A stretch of DNA of 64,000 nt from Saonia sp964398035 (GTDB taxonomy: Bacteria; Bacteroidota; Bacteroidia; Flavobacteriales; Flavobacteriaceae): contig CAYNLI010000002.1 of NCBI GenBank assembly GCA_964398035.1, positions 8,007 through 72,006 of the forward strand, in the 5' to 3' direction. Shown in pieces: positions 17,228 through 26,860 of the stretch (position 1 is the first letter of the stretch; each line of letters begins with the position of its first letter). The translations under genes were made by a program, and so were the position numbers. Below the pieces are notes generated by a model. It saw nothing but the letters and a program-made list of their open reading frames with translations. It searched no databases and was not told where the DNA came from.

Positions 17228-18012
17228 AAATCCAAATAAGTGACTTTCATATTTTGAGTGGCACTTTCAAGAAAAGTTTCTAAAACTTGAGTATTGGTAT
17301 TGCTATAGAATTGATGGGTTGCTTTTTTTCCTGAAAAGTTCAATAAATTATTTTTCGCCAAAATAGCCTTTGTCTGCTTGGCAACTGCTTCTCCTGAATC
17401 AATAATTTTTACATGTTTTGGGAGCAATTCTTTTAAAACGGGCATTAAATATGGATAATGAGTACATCCAAGCACCAGATAATCAATCTCCTCATCTAAC
17501 ATAGGTTGCAAAAATTGATGTAACAACCTTTTGGTTTCTTCAGAATTAACTTTCCCTTCCTCTATTAATGGCACTAAACCAATTCCTTCTCTTTCTAGGA
17601 TTGTAATACCACTTGCATAGTTTTTAGAAGTCTCATGAAATAAATCACTGGAAAGTGTTCCCTTGGTGGCTAAAACTCCAACCTTTTTGGAATTGGACCT
17701 TATAGCTGCCGGTTTAATGGCCGGTTCAATACCAATGAAAGGTACATTGTAGTTTTTTCTTAAATAGGCAATAGCGTTGGTTGTTGCAGTATTACAGGCC
17801 ACAACTATTAGTTTACTGCCCATTTTTAATAATAGTTCCGTATTTTTTATACTTAACCCTAATATTTCTTCTGTCGATTTTCCCCCATAGGGTGCATTTT
17901 TACTATCGGCAAGATAAACAGTGTTCTCATATGGAAGCATCACATTGATTTCTTTCCATATGGAAGTTCCTCCAACACCTGAATCAAAAATACCTATAGG
18001 TTTATTTTTCAT
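17224..18012 (-). CDS. murI: Glutamate racemase
   Basis: MurI makes D-glutamate for peptidoglycan. With the ATG at 18012 (MKNKPIGIFDSGVGG) it is 262 aa; a TTG at 18027 is less likely. The two catalytic cysteines are in VVACNTATTNAI and LGCTHYPYL, and the N-terminal FDSGVGG and YLADSKNAPYG are present. The stop codon overlaps the folA stop on the other strand. It follows the ompH terminator, so it is probably transcribed from its own promoter. Confidence 0.95.
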   Translation of the reverse strand: MKNKPIGIFDSGVGGTSIWKEINVMLPYENTVYLADSKNAPYGGKSTEEILGLSIKNTELLLKMGSKLIVVACNTATTNAIAYLRKNYNVPFIGIEPAIKPAAIRSNSKKVGVLATKGTLSSDLFHETSKNYASGITILEREGIGLVPLIEEGKVNSEETKRLLHQFLQPMLDEEIDYLVLGCTHYPYLMPVLKELLPKHVKIIDSGEAVAKQTKAILAKNNLLNFSGKKATHQFYSNTNTQVLETFLESATQNMKVTYLDF

Positions 18013-18035
18013 TTTAATTTTTACCAATATTATAA

Positions 18036-18075
18036 AAATAAAAAACCGTCTTGAATCAAGACGGTTTTTTTTTCA
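18036..18075 (-). terminator. terminator after the ompH gene
   Basis: AACCGTCTTG and CAAGACGGTT pair around a 3-base loop. On the minus strand a run TTTTTTATTTTTAT follows. It lies between the ompH stop (18094) and murI. Because A and T runs flank both sides it may also work in the other direction. Confidence 0.8.
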
Positions 18076-18093
18076 TATATTTTAAAGAAGTTC

Positions 18094-18603
18094 TTAGAAA
18101 CCTAATTCTTTCTTTACTTCTGGCAATAAATCTTTTCCCTTAAAAACAATAAGTCCAGTTCCTTGAGTAGCGTCCATTACATAATCAAATCCTTGGGCAG
18201 CAGCAACTTTTTCAATAGCTGCTTGTGCTTTTTGTGAAATAGGTGCAAAAAGTTCAGCTTGTTTTTTTTGTATTTCTTGTTGCGCTGCTTGTTGTGCCTC
18301 TGCTATAGTTTTATCAAATCCTTGAAGCTCTATAGCTCTTTTATCATTTTCTTCTTTAGACATGGTTGCTGCCTCATTAGAATACTGGGCATATTTATTT
18401 TTAAGTTCTGTCATAGAACCCTCAATATCTGCTCTGTACGTTTCACCAAGCTTCTTAATTTCTGCCTGTGCAGAAATCATTTCTGGCATTTCAGTTAACA
18501 ATTGTGACACATCTATATGTGCAACTTTGCTCTGGGCATTCACAAAACTGGTAGCTGCTACAAATAAAACTATGGCTACAGCAATTTTCTTTACGTTTTT
18601 CAT
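18094..18603 (-). CDS. OmpH/Skp family periplasmic chaperone
   Basis: A 169-aa protein with a signal peptide (about residues 1-23, ending SFVNAQS) followed by an OmpH domain: KVAHIDVSQLLTEMPEM, a helical, charged middle rich in Gln/Glu/Lys, and the closing KVAAAQGFDYVMDATQGTGLIVFKGKDLLPEV. Skp-type chaperones hold unfolded outer-membrane proteins in the periplasm. It is the last of the bamA-ompH-ompH series, which supports this role. Confidence 0.9.
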   Translation of the reverse strand: MKNVKKIAVAIVLFVAATSFVNAQSKVAHIDVSQLLTEMPEMISAQAEIKKLGETYRADIEGSMTELKNKYAQYSNEAATMSKEENDKRAIELQGFDKTIAEAQQAAQQEIQKKQAELFAPISQKAQAAIEKVAAAQGFDYVMDATQGTGLIVFKGKDLLPEVKKELGF

Positions 18604-18654
18604 GATTTTAAATAAGTGTTAATTGAGTGTTATTATTTTGAGTTACTATTTTTA

Positions 18655-19479
18655 TTAATTAATTGTATCTTTTTCTTGTTTGGTAATTATTTTTCTTTCT
18701 TCTAATTTAGCCTTTCTCTTGGCTTCTCTTTCTTCCAACAATTTATTTCTTCTCTCTTCGTACGCTTTTTTACGCTCTTCACGCAATTTTATTTGTTCAT
18801 CTCTTTTTTCATCCGCTATTTTCGTTCTTGCAACATTAGCTTCTTTAGCTTTGTTCTGCCTATCTTTTATCGCTTCACTTACTACATCTTCTTCCTCTTC
18901 TCCTTCTAATCTATCTATACGACTTTTTATATTCTTCTTTTTTGGAGCGCTTATCTTTCTTGTTCTTGCTATTCCTCTTAAAATCAGATCGCTGATATCG
19001 TGCCTTTTTTCGGAATACAACATTACAACATCTGCTGATTTATCAAAAATAAAATCATACTTTTTATTTGCGCCAATTTTCTGTACTTCATTGAAGACTT
19101 GATCTTGTATTGGTTGTATCAATAATCTTTTTTGTATTACTAAGTCTCCTTGTGGTCCAAATCTATCTTGTTGATATTCTATCATTTCTTTTTCCAGAAC
19201 CAAAATCTCTTCCTCTCTTTCCGTTATCAATTCAGTGGTCAACAGCACTTTTTCTGCCATTAAATCTTTTTTCATTTGCTCGACAACACTTTGCCTTTGT
19301 TCTATATCAACTTTCCACTTCTGAACTTTGACCTCCAACTGTTCTGTTGCGTCCCTATACTCTTCTACATTCTCTAGAATATATTCCATGTCCACATAAC
19401 CAATCCTTACACCTCGTTGACCAAAGCCATAAGTTGAAAACAATACGATGGTTATAATTAAAAGAACTTTTTGTTTCAT
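18655..19479 (-). CDS. OmpH/Skp family protein with charged C-terminal tail
   Basis: Started at the ATG at 19479 (MKQKVLLIITIVLF, signal peptide) this is 274 aa; upstream ATGs would put 11 residues before the signal peptide. The OmpH domain covers about residues 25-175 (GYVDMEYILENVEEY to YDFIFDKSADVVMLYSEKRHDIS). The last 90 residues are a highly charged Lys/Glu/Arg helix not found in the shorter paralogue downstream. It lies between bamA and the second ompH and probably acts in outer-membrane protein transport. Confidence 0.88.
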   Translation of the reverse strand: MKQKVLLIITIVLFSTYGFGQRGVRIGYVDMEYILENVEEYRDATEQLEVKVQKWKVDIEQRQSVVEQMKKDLMAEKVLLTTELITEREEEILVLEKEMIEYQQDRFGPQGDLVIQKRLLIQPIQDQVFNEVQKIGANKKYDFIFDKSADVVMLYSEKRHDISDLILRGIARTRKISAPKKKNIKSRIDRLEGEEEEDVVSEAIKDRQNKAKEANVARTKIADEKRDEQIKLREERKKAYEERRNKLLEEREAKRKAKLEERKIITKQEKDTIN

Positions 19480-19570
19480 TTTTGCTTCCGTTTTATACAT
19501 AGAAAATATCATGCCAAAATAATTAACTATCTTGAAATTAGCACATTAACTTTATTTCGGAAGAGATTTG

Positions 19571-22171
19571 TTAAAATTGTTGACCAATGATAAAGTGTGT
19601 TTGCCATCCACTAGGCCCACTGGACTGTGGTGCATAATCTTGATCAAACCCATATCCAAAATCTATCCCCAATAATCCGAAGGCGGGCATAAATATACGT
19701 ATCCCCACACCTGCAGATCTTTTAACTTGAAACGGATTAAATTCATTAAAATTGTTGAAGGCATTACCTGCTTCTAAAAACGCAAGTCCATAAATAGAGG
19801 CAGCTGGCTTTAAAGTAAGTGGATATCTAAGTTCTAAAGAGAATTTATTATAAATAACACCGCCTTCTTGTCTTCCTGTCAATGGGTCAACTGGCGTTAA
19901 TGATTGATTATCATAACCTCTTAACTGCACTACATCTCTACCGTCTAAGGTAAAATTACCAAGACCATCGCCCCCTACAAAGAAACGTTCAAAAGGAACA
20001 TCACCAATATCGCCATTATAATGCCCTAAAAAGCCAAACTCTGTGTTGGTTTTAAGCACCAATTTACCCACTAAACGCGTATACCAATCTCCCTTAAATT
20101 TAATTTTATAATATTCCAACCATTTAAAACGTTCTTCCTCTAATTCTTCTAAGCGATTAGTTGTAGTAGCGTATGCAGAGTCTGTTGTATTCAATGTTCT
20201 CTTCTCTTCTAAAAGCTCTTCACTTTCATTTTTTATTGATTTGTAATCCTTACTACTAAAAAGTGAAAAAGGTGGTGTAAACTTGGCCGTCATTTCAAAA
20301 TTAGACCCTGTCATAGGAAATATTCTACTTGGCCCAGAAGAATTTCTAGAAATACCCAATGTATAAGTAAGAGAATTTGATTTTCCATTACCAAAATTAA
20401 ACAGTCCTATATTATAATTTTGAAAATTATATAATTGATACCCCAAAGAATGGGAAATAGTAAAGAAATCATCTGGCCATTGTACTCTTTTTGCCAATCC
20501 TGCCGACACTCCTGTAATAGAGAATTGCTGACTCTTATCAATATCTCTGGTTTTGAAATTATATCTAAATTGTTGTGTTCTGGAGAAAGAGAGATTAAAC
20601 CTAACTGGTTTTTTTCCTCCCAACCAAGGTTCAGAGAAATTTAAACTATATACCCTAAAAGACCTACTTGCTTGCAACCTTAAAGCGAAAGTTTGCCCGT
20701 CTCCCATCGGAACTGGCCTATATGCTTCTTTATTAAATATATTTTGAAAAGAAAAATTACTAAAAGACAGCCCTAAAGTTCCTATAAAGCCGCCCCCTCC
20801 ATAACCACCCTGTAACTCAATTTGGCTAGCTCCTGACTCAACAAGGCTATAGTCTATATCTACCGTGCCTGCGTTAGGATCAGCATTTGTAATGTTTGGC
20901 TTAATTTGTTCTGCATCAAAAAACCCTAATTGACCCAGCTCTCTAATACTTCTTATGATATCTGCCTTATTATACTTTTGCCCAGGGCGAGTTCTTAATT
21001 CCCTAAAAATAACATGATCATTGGTCTTATCGTTACCTTCAACCGTTACATGGTTTAAGAAGGTTTCTTTCCCCTCTATTATTCTGATTTCAAAATTAAT
21101 GGTATCATTCTCTGCTGAAACCTCAACTGGGTTTATAGATGAAAATAAATATCCATTATTCTGGTACAAATTGGTAATATCCTCTGCATCTGGTTTACTA
21201 TCATCCGCAATACGCTTTTTTAATAAAACCCCATTATAGGTATTTCCCTTTTTTATCCCTAAAACTTGAGCTAATTGCCTATCAGTATAAACAGAATTTC
21301 CAACAAAATTAATTTCCCCAAAATAATATTTATTCCCTTCTTCAACTTTTATCTTTACATTAATGTTATTATCGTCTACATTTTGAATGGTATCTGAAAG
21401 TACTCTTGCATCCCTATACCCCTTTTCAGCATACTTATCTATAAGAGAGGCTAAATCTTCATTGAAATCTTCTTCAATATATTTTGATTTCTTCCAAAAC
21501 CTATAAAGCTTTTTCTTTTTAGTATTCTTAAGGGCTTTCTGTAATTTCTTTGAAGAAAGTTGGTCATTTCCTTCAAAAAAAATATTTTTTACTTTTACCT
21601 TATCTCCTTTATGAATATTAATGACCATACTTTGGGCATTGGTCTGGGATGTATCCTTAGCAGTAGCTATATTTATTTTAGTATTTAAATAGCCTTGCTT
21701 CTTATATTTATTTTGTAGAAAGTTTTTAGTGTTAGCAATAAGGCTTTCTGTAATTTTTTTTCCCTTTTTAAGATCCGTATCCTTAATAATCTCATTTACT
21801 TTTTTCTGCTTAACTCCATAAACAGTTATTTTGGACAACGTTGGACGTTCCATAATATTAAGTTCTAAAAATATATTATCACCTTCTATATTGGTGATGT
21901 AAAAAGAAATATCACTGAACAGTTCTAGACCCCATAGTTTATTGATAATTGAGCTGATCTGTTCACCAGGTATGGTTATGGGCTGCCCAACCCTTAAACC
22001 TGTATATGTTTTTACCGTTTGTTCATTATAACTTTTAATCCCCGTAACTTCCAGTCCACCAAGAATATAGCTTTTGCCATCTTCGTAAGAAGTCTCCTGT
22101 GCCTTTGTGACCGTAGTAAATAAAAGGAGGGTTAAAGTAAATAAAAGTTGAATTGATATGAATCTTTTCAT
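19571..22171 (-). CDS. bamA: Outer membrane protein assembly factor BamA
   Basis: BamA inserts beta-barrel proteins into the outer membrane. The start at 22171 (MKRFISIQLLFTLTLLLFTTVTKAQE, signal peptide) gives 866 aa. A longer frame would overlap uppS. POTRA domains cover about residues 30-440 (repeated xVKNIFFEGNDQLSSKKLQKAL and FGEINFVGNSVYTDRQLAQVLGI types). The Omp85 barrel follows, ending with GVGIRIFMPAFGLLGIDFGYGFD and a terminal aromatic (GQQF). The gene begins 5 bases after the uppS stop. Confidence 0.95.
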   Translation of the reverse strand: MKRFISIQLLFTLTLLLFTTVTKAQETSYEDGKSYILGGLEVTGIKSYNEQTVKTYTGLRVGQPITIPGEQISSIINKLWGLELFSDISFYITNIEGDNIFLELNIMERPTLSKITVYGVKQKKVNEIIKDTDLKKGKKITESLIANTKNFLQNKYKKQGYLNTKINIATAKDTSQTNAQSMVINIHKGDKVKVKNIFFEGNDQLSSKKLQKALKNTKKKKLYRFWKKSKYIEEDFNEDLASLIDKYAEKGYRDARVLSDTIQNVDDNNINVKIKVEEGNKYYFGEINFVGNSVYTDRQLAQVLGIKKGNTYNGVLLKKRIADDSKPDAEDITNLYQNNGYLFSSINPVEVSAENDTINFEIRIIEGKETFLNHVTVEGNDKTNDHVIFRELRTRPGQKYNKADIIRSIRELGQLGFFDAEQIKPNITNADPNAGTVDIDYSLVESGASQIELQGGYGGGGFIGTLGLSFSNFSFQNIFNKEAYRPVPMGDGQTFALRLQASRSFRVYSLNFSEPWLGGKKPVRFNLSFSRTQQFRYNFKTRDIDKSQQFSITGVSAGLAKRVQWPDDFFTISHSLGYQLYNFQNYNIGLFNFGNGKSNSLTYTLGISRNSSGPSRIFPMTGSNFEMTAKFTPPFSLFSSKDYKSIKNESEELLEEKRTLNTTDSAYATTTNRLEELEEERFKWLEYYKIKFKGDWYTRLVGKLVLKTNTEFGFLGHYNGDIGDVPFERFFVGGDGLGNFTLDGRDVVQLRGYDNQSLTPVDPLTGRQEGGVIYNKFSLELRYPLTLKPAASIYGLAFLEAGNAFNNFNEFNPFQVKRSAGVGIRIFMPAFGLLGIDFGYGFDQDYAPQSSGPSGWQTHFIIGQQF

Positions 22172-22175
22172 ATCA

Positions 22176-22916
22176 CTAATTGAGTTGTTCGCTAGTTTTT
22201 CCAAATCTTCGTTCTCTATTCTGGTAATCTAATATTGCCTCTACCAAGTGATGCTCACTAAAATCAGGCCAAAATACATCAATAAAATGTAATTCAGCAT
22301 AAGCAATTTGCCAAAGCAAAAAATTGCTTATCCTGTGTTCTCCACTAGTACGGACAAGCAAATCCACGTCTGGTAAATTGTGCGTGTAAAGATGGTTATT
22401 AATAATGGCTTCGTCAATATTTTCAGGAGAAATTATATTATTTTTAACTTTGATACTTATCTCCTTAACGGCATTTTTAAGCTCTTCCCTAGAACCATAG
22501 CTCAAAGCCAAAGTCAGTGTCATACCTGAGTTTTTAGCAGTTTTTCGCATTACTTCCTCTAACTCCTTTTTTGCCCTTTTGGGTAAAGAATCTAAATCCC
22601 CTATTGCATTTAATTGTATGTTATTTTTGTTAAGAGTTTTAACTTCTCTCTTTAAAGAAGTCACCAATATATTCATAAGGGTATCCACTTCTAGCTTTGG
22701 TCTTTTCCAATTTTCAGTAGAAAAAGTATACAAAGTAAGATAGTCTATTCCTATTCTTGCACAGTTTTCAACAGTTTCCCTTACCCTTTTCACTCCATTT
22801 TCATGCCCAAAGACTCTTAGCTTACCTTTGCTTTTTGCCCATCTACCGTTGCCATCCATTATAATTGCAAGATGTCTAGGTAAATTATTTTCATTTAAGT
22901 CCTTAATCGTATTCAT
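22176..22916 (-). CDS. uppS: Isoprenyl transferase (undecaprenyl diphosphate synthase)
   Basis: The 246-aa cis-prenyltransferase makes undecaprenyl diphosphate, the lipid carrier for peptidoglycan and surface glycans. Visible are the catalytic IIMDGNGRWAKSKGK (Asp21), HENGVKRVRETVENCARIGI, TLYTFSTENWKRP, LSYGSREEL, and DLLVRTSGEHRISNFLLWQIAYAEL. It sits upstream of bamA in the envelope block, 10 bases after the DUF6089 stop. Confidence 0.96.
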   Translation of the reverse strand: MNTIKDLNENNLPRHLAIIMDGNGRWAKSKGKLRVFGHENGVKRVRETVENCARIGIDYLTLYTFSTENWKRPKLEVDTLMNILVTSLKREVKTLNKNNIQLNAIGDLDSLPKRAKKELEEVMRKTAKNSGMTLTLALSYGSREELKNAVKEISIKVKNNIISPENIDEAIINNHLYTHNLPDVDLLVRTSGEHRISNFLLWQIAYAELHFIDVFWPDFSEHHLVEAILDYQNRERRFGKTSEQLN

Positions 22917-22925
22917 ATTATCATG

Positions 22926-23612
22926 CTACTCAAAACAATCTTGACAAGGTTTTCTTCCAAAAGTGTACGTTAAAGTTAATCCAGAAAAAACATACCAATC
23001 ATCACTGAAAATATTTCCAAATCTAAATTGTTCAAAATTAGACCCTTCTGGGTTACTGGCATCCAAATTATCAGTAAATGTATATCTGGCACCAATCTCT
23101 CCTCCAAATATAAAATATTGGTTCAATCTTTTCTTAAACCCCACAGTCATTGGTATAGCAAAAGCGCCATCTTTTTGACCGATATCCTGTAATTGTGCCG
23201 CATTAAAATAATGATAACCATACCTAAAATAGGTAATGCCTGTATATAAATAAGGTGTAAAAGCTGGCCCTAATTGATGTAAATTGTAATCTACAAAATT
23301 AAATTCCAATCCAGCTGAAACTTCTAAAATGGAGTTATCTACTACATAATTCCGCTGTTGCCTTGAAGACATACTGGATTTTGAATCGTCTGCTGTAAAA
23401 TTTCCATAAATTACGGTTCCTCGCCAAGCATACCGCTTACTAATATTCCACTTTGCAATTCCACCAAAGGCCACTCCAGACGGTAAAATAAAATTAGTTC
23501 TACCTACATCGCCTATATTGTTGGCACCACCTGCAAAAACCCCAATTTCATAGGTCTGTGCTCCCATTGTGCCAAATACAAATAAAAGAATTGAAACAAT
23601 TAATATTCTCAT
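22926..23612 (-). CDS. DUF6089 family outer membrane beta-barrel protein
   Basis: A 228-aa protein with a signal peptide (to about residue 18, FGTMGAQ). The sequence then alternates in the way of an eight-stranded outer-membrane barrel, ending in aromatic-rich strands (WYVFSGLTLTYTFG) and a Cys pair (KPCQDCFE). It matches DUF6089, which regularly lies between nadK and uppS/bamA in Flavobacteriaceae. Function is unknown; context suggests envelope biogenesis. Confidence 0.8.
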   Translation of the reverse strand: MRILIVSILLFVFGTMGAQTYEIGVFAGGANNIGDVGRTNFILPSGVAFGGIAKWNISKRYAWRGTVIYGNFTADDSKSSMSSRQQRNYVVDNSILEVSAGLEFNFVDYNLHQLGPAFTPYLYTGITYFRYGYHYFNAAQLQDIGQKDGAFAIPMTVGFKKRLNQYFIFGGEIGARYTFTDNLDASNPEGSNFEQFRFGNIFSDDWYVFSGLTLTYTFGRKPCQDCFE

Positions 23613-23628
23613 TCTGTCTAAAAGTTTG

Positions 23629-23636
23629 CAAATATA
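23629..23636 (-). promoter_or_regulatory. -7 promoter element for the DUF6089-uppS-bamA operon
   Basis: On the minus strand this reads TATATTTG, a full match to TAnnTTTG, 17 bases before the DUF6089 start codon. No -33 element at standard spacing was identified. Confidence 0.4.
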
Positions 23637-23726
23637 ACAATTACAGTAGTTTACTCTACAGTAATTACAATATTCATGTTCTCTCTTGATAAACCATATT
23701 TAGAGGCATTTATTGCTTTGGGTATT

Positions 23727-24608
23727 TCAATTGCGTTTATCTTCTCCCCACAGCAATTTATTCCGAAGTGTTTTAAGAAAACTCTCTGAAGTATACTCTA
23801 TCATTCTTACACTAAAATCTGCTTTTTTCACAATAATTTCCGTACCATTTTCCACAGTTGCAATTCTAGAATCCAAAGAAACCAAATGGTTTTCCTCTCT
23901 ACCAGAAACACTAAGCCGTATAACCGTGTTATCTGAAATAACCAATGGTCTCGCATTTAGATTATGTGGCGCAATAGGCGTTAAAATCAAAGATTTAACT
24001 GTAGGCTCTATTACCGGCCCCCCACAACTAAGGGAATATCCTGTTGAGCCCGTAGGAGTAGCTATTATAAGACCATCTGCCCAATAGGACGTTAAATATT
24101 CCTCATTTAAATGAGTCTTTACCATAATCATAGATGTAGTGTCTTTTCTGCTGACAGTTACTTCATTTAAAGCAAAATTCATCACCATAAATTCATCTGT
24201 TTCAGGGTTTGTGTTTACCTGAACCAAACTTCTTTCAACAATGTTATACGCTCCAGACACAAACTCTGTTACCACTTTTCTTACATCTTCTTTTTTAAAA
24301 GTGGATAAAAATCCTAATCTTCCTGTATTTACCCCAACTATGGGAATTCCCAAATCTCGCACATAAGTTATGGCTCTAAGTATAGTGCCATCACCACCAA
24401 AGCTTATGAACATATCAAATGAAGTGTCCAATCCCAAAGAGTCGGTATATGTATTGAATTTTCCTAAATCTTGGAAAGTAGAAAGGAATTCCAGAAAATC
24501 TTGTTCAAAATAAACCTCAGCAGCCTCCTTTTTCAATTCATCCAAAAGCTCTACCACATAGTCCAATGTTGTATCATGGTAGGCTTGACCGTAAATAGCA
24601 ACTTTCAT
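23727..24608 (-). CDS. nadK: NAD kinase
   Basis: The 293-aa cytoplasmic enzyme phosphorylates NAD to NADP. The GGDGT nucleotide-binding motif is at residues 71-75 (MFISFGGDGTILRAI), followed by VGVNTGRLGFLSTF and the SYWADGLIIATPTGSTGYSLSCGGPVI segment of the family, read here with positions about 178-205. It lies 5 bases after the CBS-domain gene, so the two are co-transcribed. Confidence 0.85.
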   Translation of the reverse strand: MKVAIYGQAYHDTTLDYVVELLDELKKEAAEVYFEQDFLEFLSTFQDLGKFNTYTDSLGLDTSFDMFISFGGDGTILRAITYVRDLGIPIVGVNTGRLGFLSTFKKEDVRKVVTEFVSGAYNIVERSLVQVNTNPETDEFMVMNFALNEVTVSRKDTTSMIMVKTHLNEEYLTSYWADGLIIATPTGSTGYSLSCGGPVIEPTVKSLILTPIAPHNLNARPLVISDNTVIRLSVSGREENHLVSLDSRIATVENGTEIIVKKADFSVRMIEYTSESFLKTLRNKLLWGEDKRN

Positions 24609-24613
24609 AATTA

Positions 24614-25270
24614 CTAAACGTTTAGATATTTATTAAGATAATCTGATCTTTCTTTTAAATTTTCTAAAAACTGATCGTCTTCATTTCCAAAAAGTATACT
24701 GTAATTGTAGCGTCTAAAAGTTTGTGTTATTTCATTTAGGTCTGTACTACTTATTTTTATGGTAATCTGCACAACATCATTATGCATGTCTGTAATGAAC
24801 CCTCCTATTAATCTAGCATTATTGGTTTCTACTATTTGAGCAATTTCACTGAACGAATAATTTTTTATTCCTTTGGCAACAACTAAAATCCCCCCAGGCT
24901 CAGTAAAGAAAGGCGTATCTATAAACTCACTGACAACATCATTAAGGTCATAATAACCCGTAACTTTTTCACCCTCATCCAAAATAGGGACAAGATTGGC
25001 ATTGTTCCTTGTAAAAGTTTCTAAAACATCCAACCAAGAAGTTTCATTTCTAACAAAAAAAGATTCCAAGTTATATCTATAATCCCCTATTTTTTTTACT
25101 TCCTTAAAATTTTCCAAATCATCTTCACTCAAAACACCCAAGAATCTTCCTTCTTCAGCAATCGCCACGTGACTATAGGTAGTATTCTTAAAAAATTTGA
25201 TAATATTTTTTAATGAATCATCAGCCTTAAAGACAGTAATTGTAGTGAGTATATGTGATTGAATATGCAT
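24614..25270 (-). CDS. CBS domain-containing protein
   Basis: A 218-aa protein with two CBS motifs in about residues 5-135 (SHVAIAEEGRFLGVLSEDDLENF and ANLVPILDEGEKVTGYYDLNDVVSEF). An ACT-like C-terminal part follows (about 140-205, NARLIGGFITDMHNDVVQITIKI). Such proteins usually bind adenosyl ligands. Its tight linkage to nadK (5-base gap) is conserved in Flavobacteriaceae and may reflect sensing of adenine nucleotides, which is inference. Confidence 0.85.
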   Translation of the reverse strand: MHIQSHILTTITVFKADDSLKNIIKFFKNTTYSHVAIAEEGRFLGVLSEDDLENFKEVKKIGDYRYNLESFFVRNETSWLDVLETFTRNNANLVPILDEGEKVTGYYDLNDVVSEFIDTPFFTEPGGILVVAKGIKNYSFSEIAQIVETNNARLIGGFITDMHNDVVQITIKISSTDLNEITQTFRRYNYSILFGNEDDQFLENLKERSDYLNKYLNV

Positions 25271-25328
25271 AAACTTAAATTATAACGCAAAATACTAATT
25301 TAAAATATCAAAAGGCATGCCTAATTTG

Positions 25329-25336
25329 TATTTTTG
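25329..25336 (+). promoter_or_regulatory. -7 promoter element for pdxJ
   Basis: TATTTTTG matches TAnnTTTG, 26 bases upstream of the pdxJ start codon. No clear -33 TTG. Confidence 0.4.
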
Positions 25337-25361
25337 CCTTCTATTTTAATAGATTTTACAT

Positions 25362-26075
25362 ATGACAAAACTTAGTGTTAACATTAACAAAATAGCAACA
25401 TTACGCAATTCCAGAGGAGGCAATGTTCCCAATCTTTTAAAAGTTGCATCAGATATTGAAAAATTTGGAGCTCAAGGAATAACCATTCATCCTAGACCAG
25501 ATGAAAGACACATTAAGTACCAAGATGCTAGGGATTTAAAAAAAACAGTAACCACAGAATTTAATATTGAAGGCAATCCTATACCAAAATTTATTGATTT
25601 GGTCATGGAAGTACAACCCACACAAGTTACCCTTGTTCCAGATTCAGTTGATGCCATTACGTCTAATGCGGGGTGGGACACCATAAAACATCTTGATTTC
25701 TTAAAGGAAGTCATCAGTGATTTTAAGAAAAACGGCATAAGAACCTCCATTTTTGTTGATGCAGACACCAAAATAATAGAAGGAGCCGCACATACAGGTG
25801 CAGACCGCATAGAACTATATACTGAAGGTTATGCTGACAAATATTCACAAAATAAAAAGGATGCCATAAAACTATATGCAAATGCCGCTGTTTTAGCCAA
25901 TAAATTAGGACTGGGCATTAATGCTGGCCACGACTTAAGCTTGGACAATATTCAATACTTTAAAAACAACATTCCCAATCTTCTGGAAGTTTCTATTGGT
26001 CATGCATTAATATGTGAATCCCTTTATTTAGGGTTGGACAATGTTATCAACATGTATTTAAACAAACTAAAATAA
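25362..26075 (+). CDS. pdxJ: Pyridoxine 5'-phosphate synthase
   Basis: PdxJ condenses 1-deoxyxylulose 5-phosphate with 3-amino-2-oxopropyl phosphate in the DXP-dependent vitamin B6 pathway. The 237-aa TIM barrel shows VNINKIATLRNSRGG, the GITIHPRPDERHI phosphate/active-site loop, TLVPD, SIFVDAD, RIELYTE, and GINAGHDLSLDN with the closing EVSIGHALICESLYLG. It overlaps the following hydrolase gene by one base (TAATG), so the two are coupled. Confidence 0.96.
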   Translation: MTKLSVNINKIATLRNSRGGNVPNLLKVASDIEKFGAQGITIHPRPDERHIKYQDARDLKKTVTTEFNIEGNPIPKFIDLVMEVQPTQVTLVPDSVDAITSNAGWDTIKHLDFLKEVISDFKKNGIRTSIFVDADTKIIEGAAHTGADRIELYTEGYADKYSQNKKDAIKLYANAAVLANKLGLGINAGHDLSLDNIQYFKNNIPNLLEVSIGHALICESLYLGLDNVINMYLNKLK

Positions 26076-26845
26076 TGCAGCAACTACACTCAAAAATATT
26101 GGGAGAAGGCAAACCCATGTTGATATTGCATGGTTTTTTTGGTATGTCTGACAATTGGAAAACTCTTGGCGCCCAATATGCAAAAAACGGATTAGAAGTG
26201 CATTTGATTGACCAACGGAACCATGGAAAAAGTTTCCATTCAGAAGATTTTGATTATACTATTCTATCAGAAGACATAAAGAATTATATGATTGACCATA
26301 ATATATCTGACGCTATTGTACTAGGCCATTCCATGGGCGGCAAAACTGCTATGCACCTAGCATGCACTTATCCAGAACTGGTCAAGAAATTAATTGTTGC
26401 AGATATTGGCCCAAAAGAATACCCCGCACATCACCAACATATTATACATGCGCTTAATGGACTTCAACTAAATGAAATTAGCTCAAGAGGAGAGGCAGAT
26501 GTTGAATTGAGTAAAAAAATAACTCATTATAGCACCCGTCAATTTTTATTAAAAAACCTGTATTGGATAGAAAAAGGGAAACTGGGTTTTAGGATGAACC
26601 TTCCTGTTTTAAGCACTAAAATGGAAGAAATTGGAAAGCCAATTGACCCTGAGGCAATTTATAACGGTCCAACATTTTTTATAAAAGGAAATAAATCCGA
26701 TTATATTTTACAAACAGATATTCCAGAGATTAAAAAACATTTTCCGTTAGCATCAATTGAAACCATAGAAAATGCTGGACATTGGCTACATGCTGAAAAT
26801 CCTCAACAGTTTTTTGAAAAAACCATTGATTTTATAAATCAATAA
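26075..26845 (+). CDS. Alpha/beta hydrolase (YbfF-like esterase)
   Basis: A 256-aa alpha/beta-hydrolase with ILHGFFGMSDNWKTLG at the oxyanion region, the LGHSMGGKTAMHLA nucleophile elbow (Ser in GHSMGG), DQRNHGKS and the catalytic His in ENAGHWLHAENP. It resembles the YbfF esterase group. The substrate is unknown. Its start overlaps the pdxJ stop by one base, a coupling common in this family. Confidence 0.85.
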   Translation: MQQLHSKILGEGKPMLILHGFFGMSDNWKTLGAQYAKNGLEVHLIDQRNHGKSFHSEDFDYTILSEDIKNYMIDHNISDAIVLGHSMGGKTAMHLACTYPELVKKLIVADIGPKEYPAHHQHIIHALNGLQLNEISSRGEADVELSKKITHYSTRQFLLKNLYWIEKGKLGFRMNLPVLSTKMEEIGKPIDPEAIYNGPTFFIKGNKSDYILQTDIPEIKKHFPLASIETIENAGHWLHAENPQQFFEKTIDFINQ

Positions 26846-26860
26846 AAAAGAAAGGGTTTT

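Noticed and set aside
18680..19102. 140-codon plus-strand frame opposite the longer ompH gene
   Set aside because: It is a shadow of the charged Lys/Glu tail, giving a Ser/Leu/Phe-rich sequence with no start context.
25313..25322. AGGCATGCCT palindrome upstream of pdxJ
   Set aside because: Only 10 bp, no second copy in a promoter was found, and such short palindromes occur by chance.
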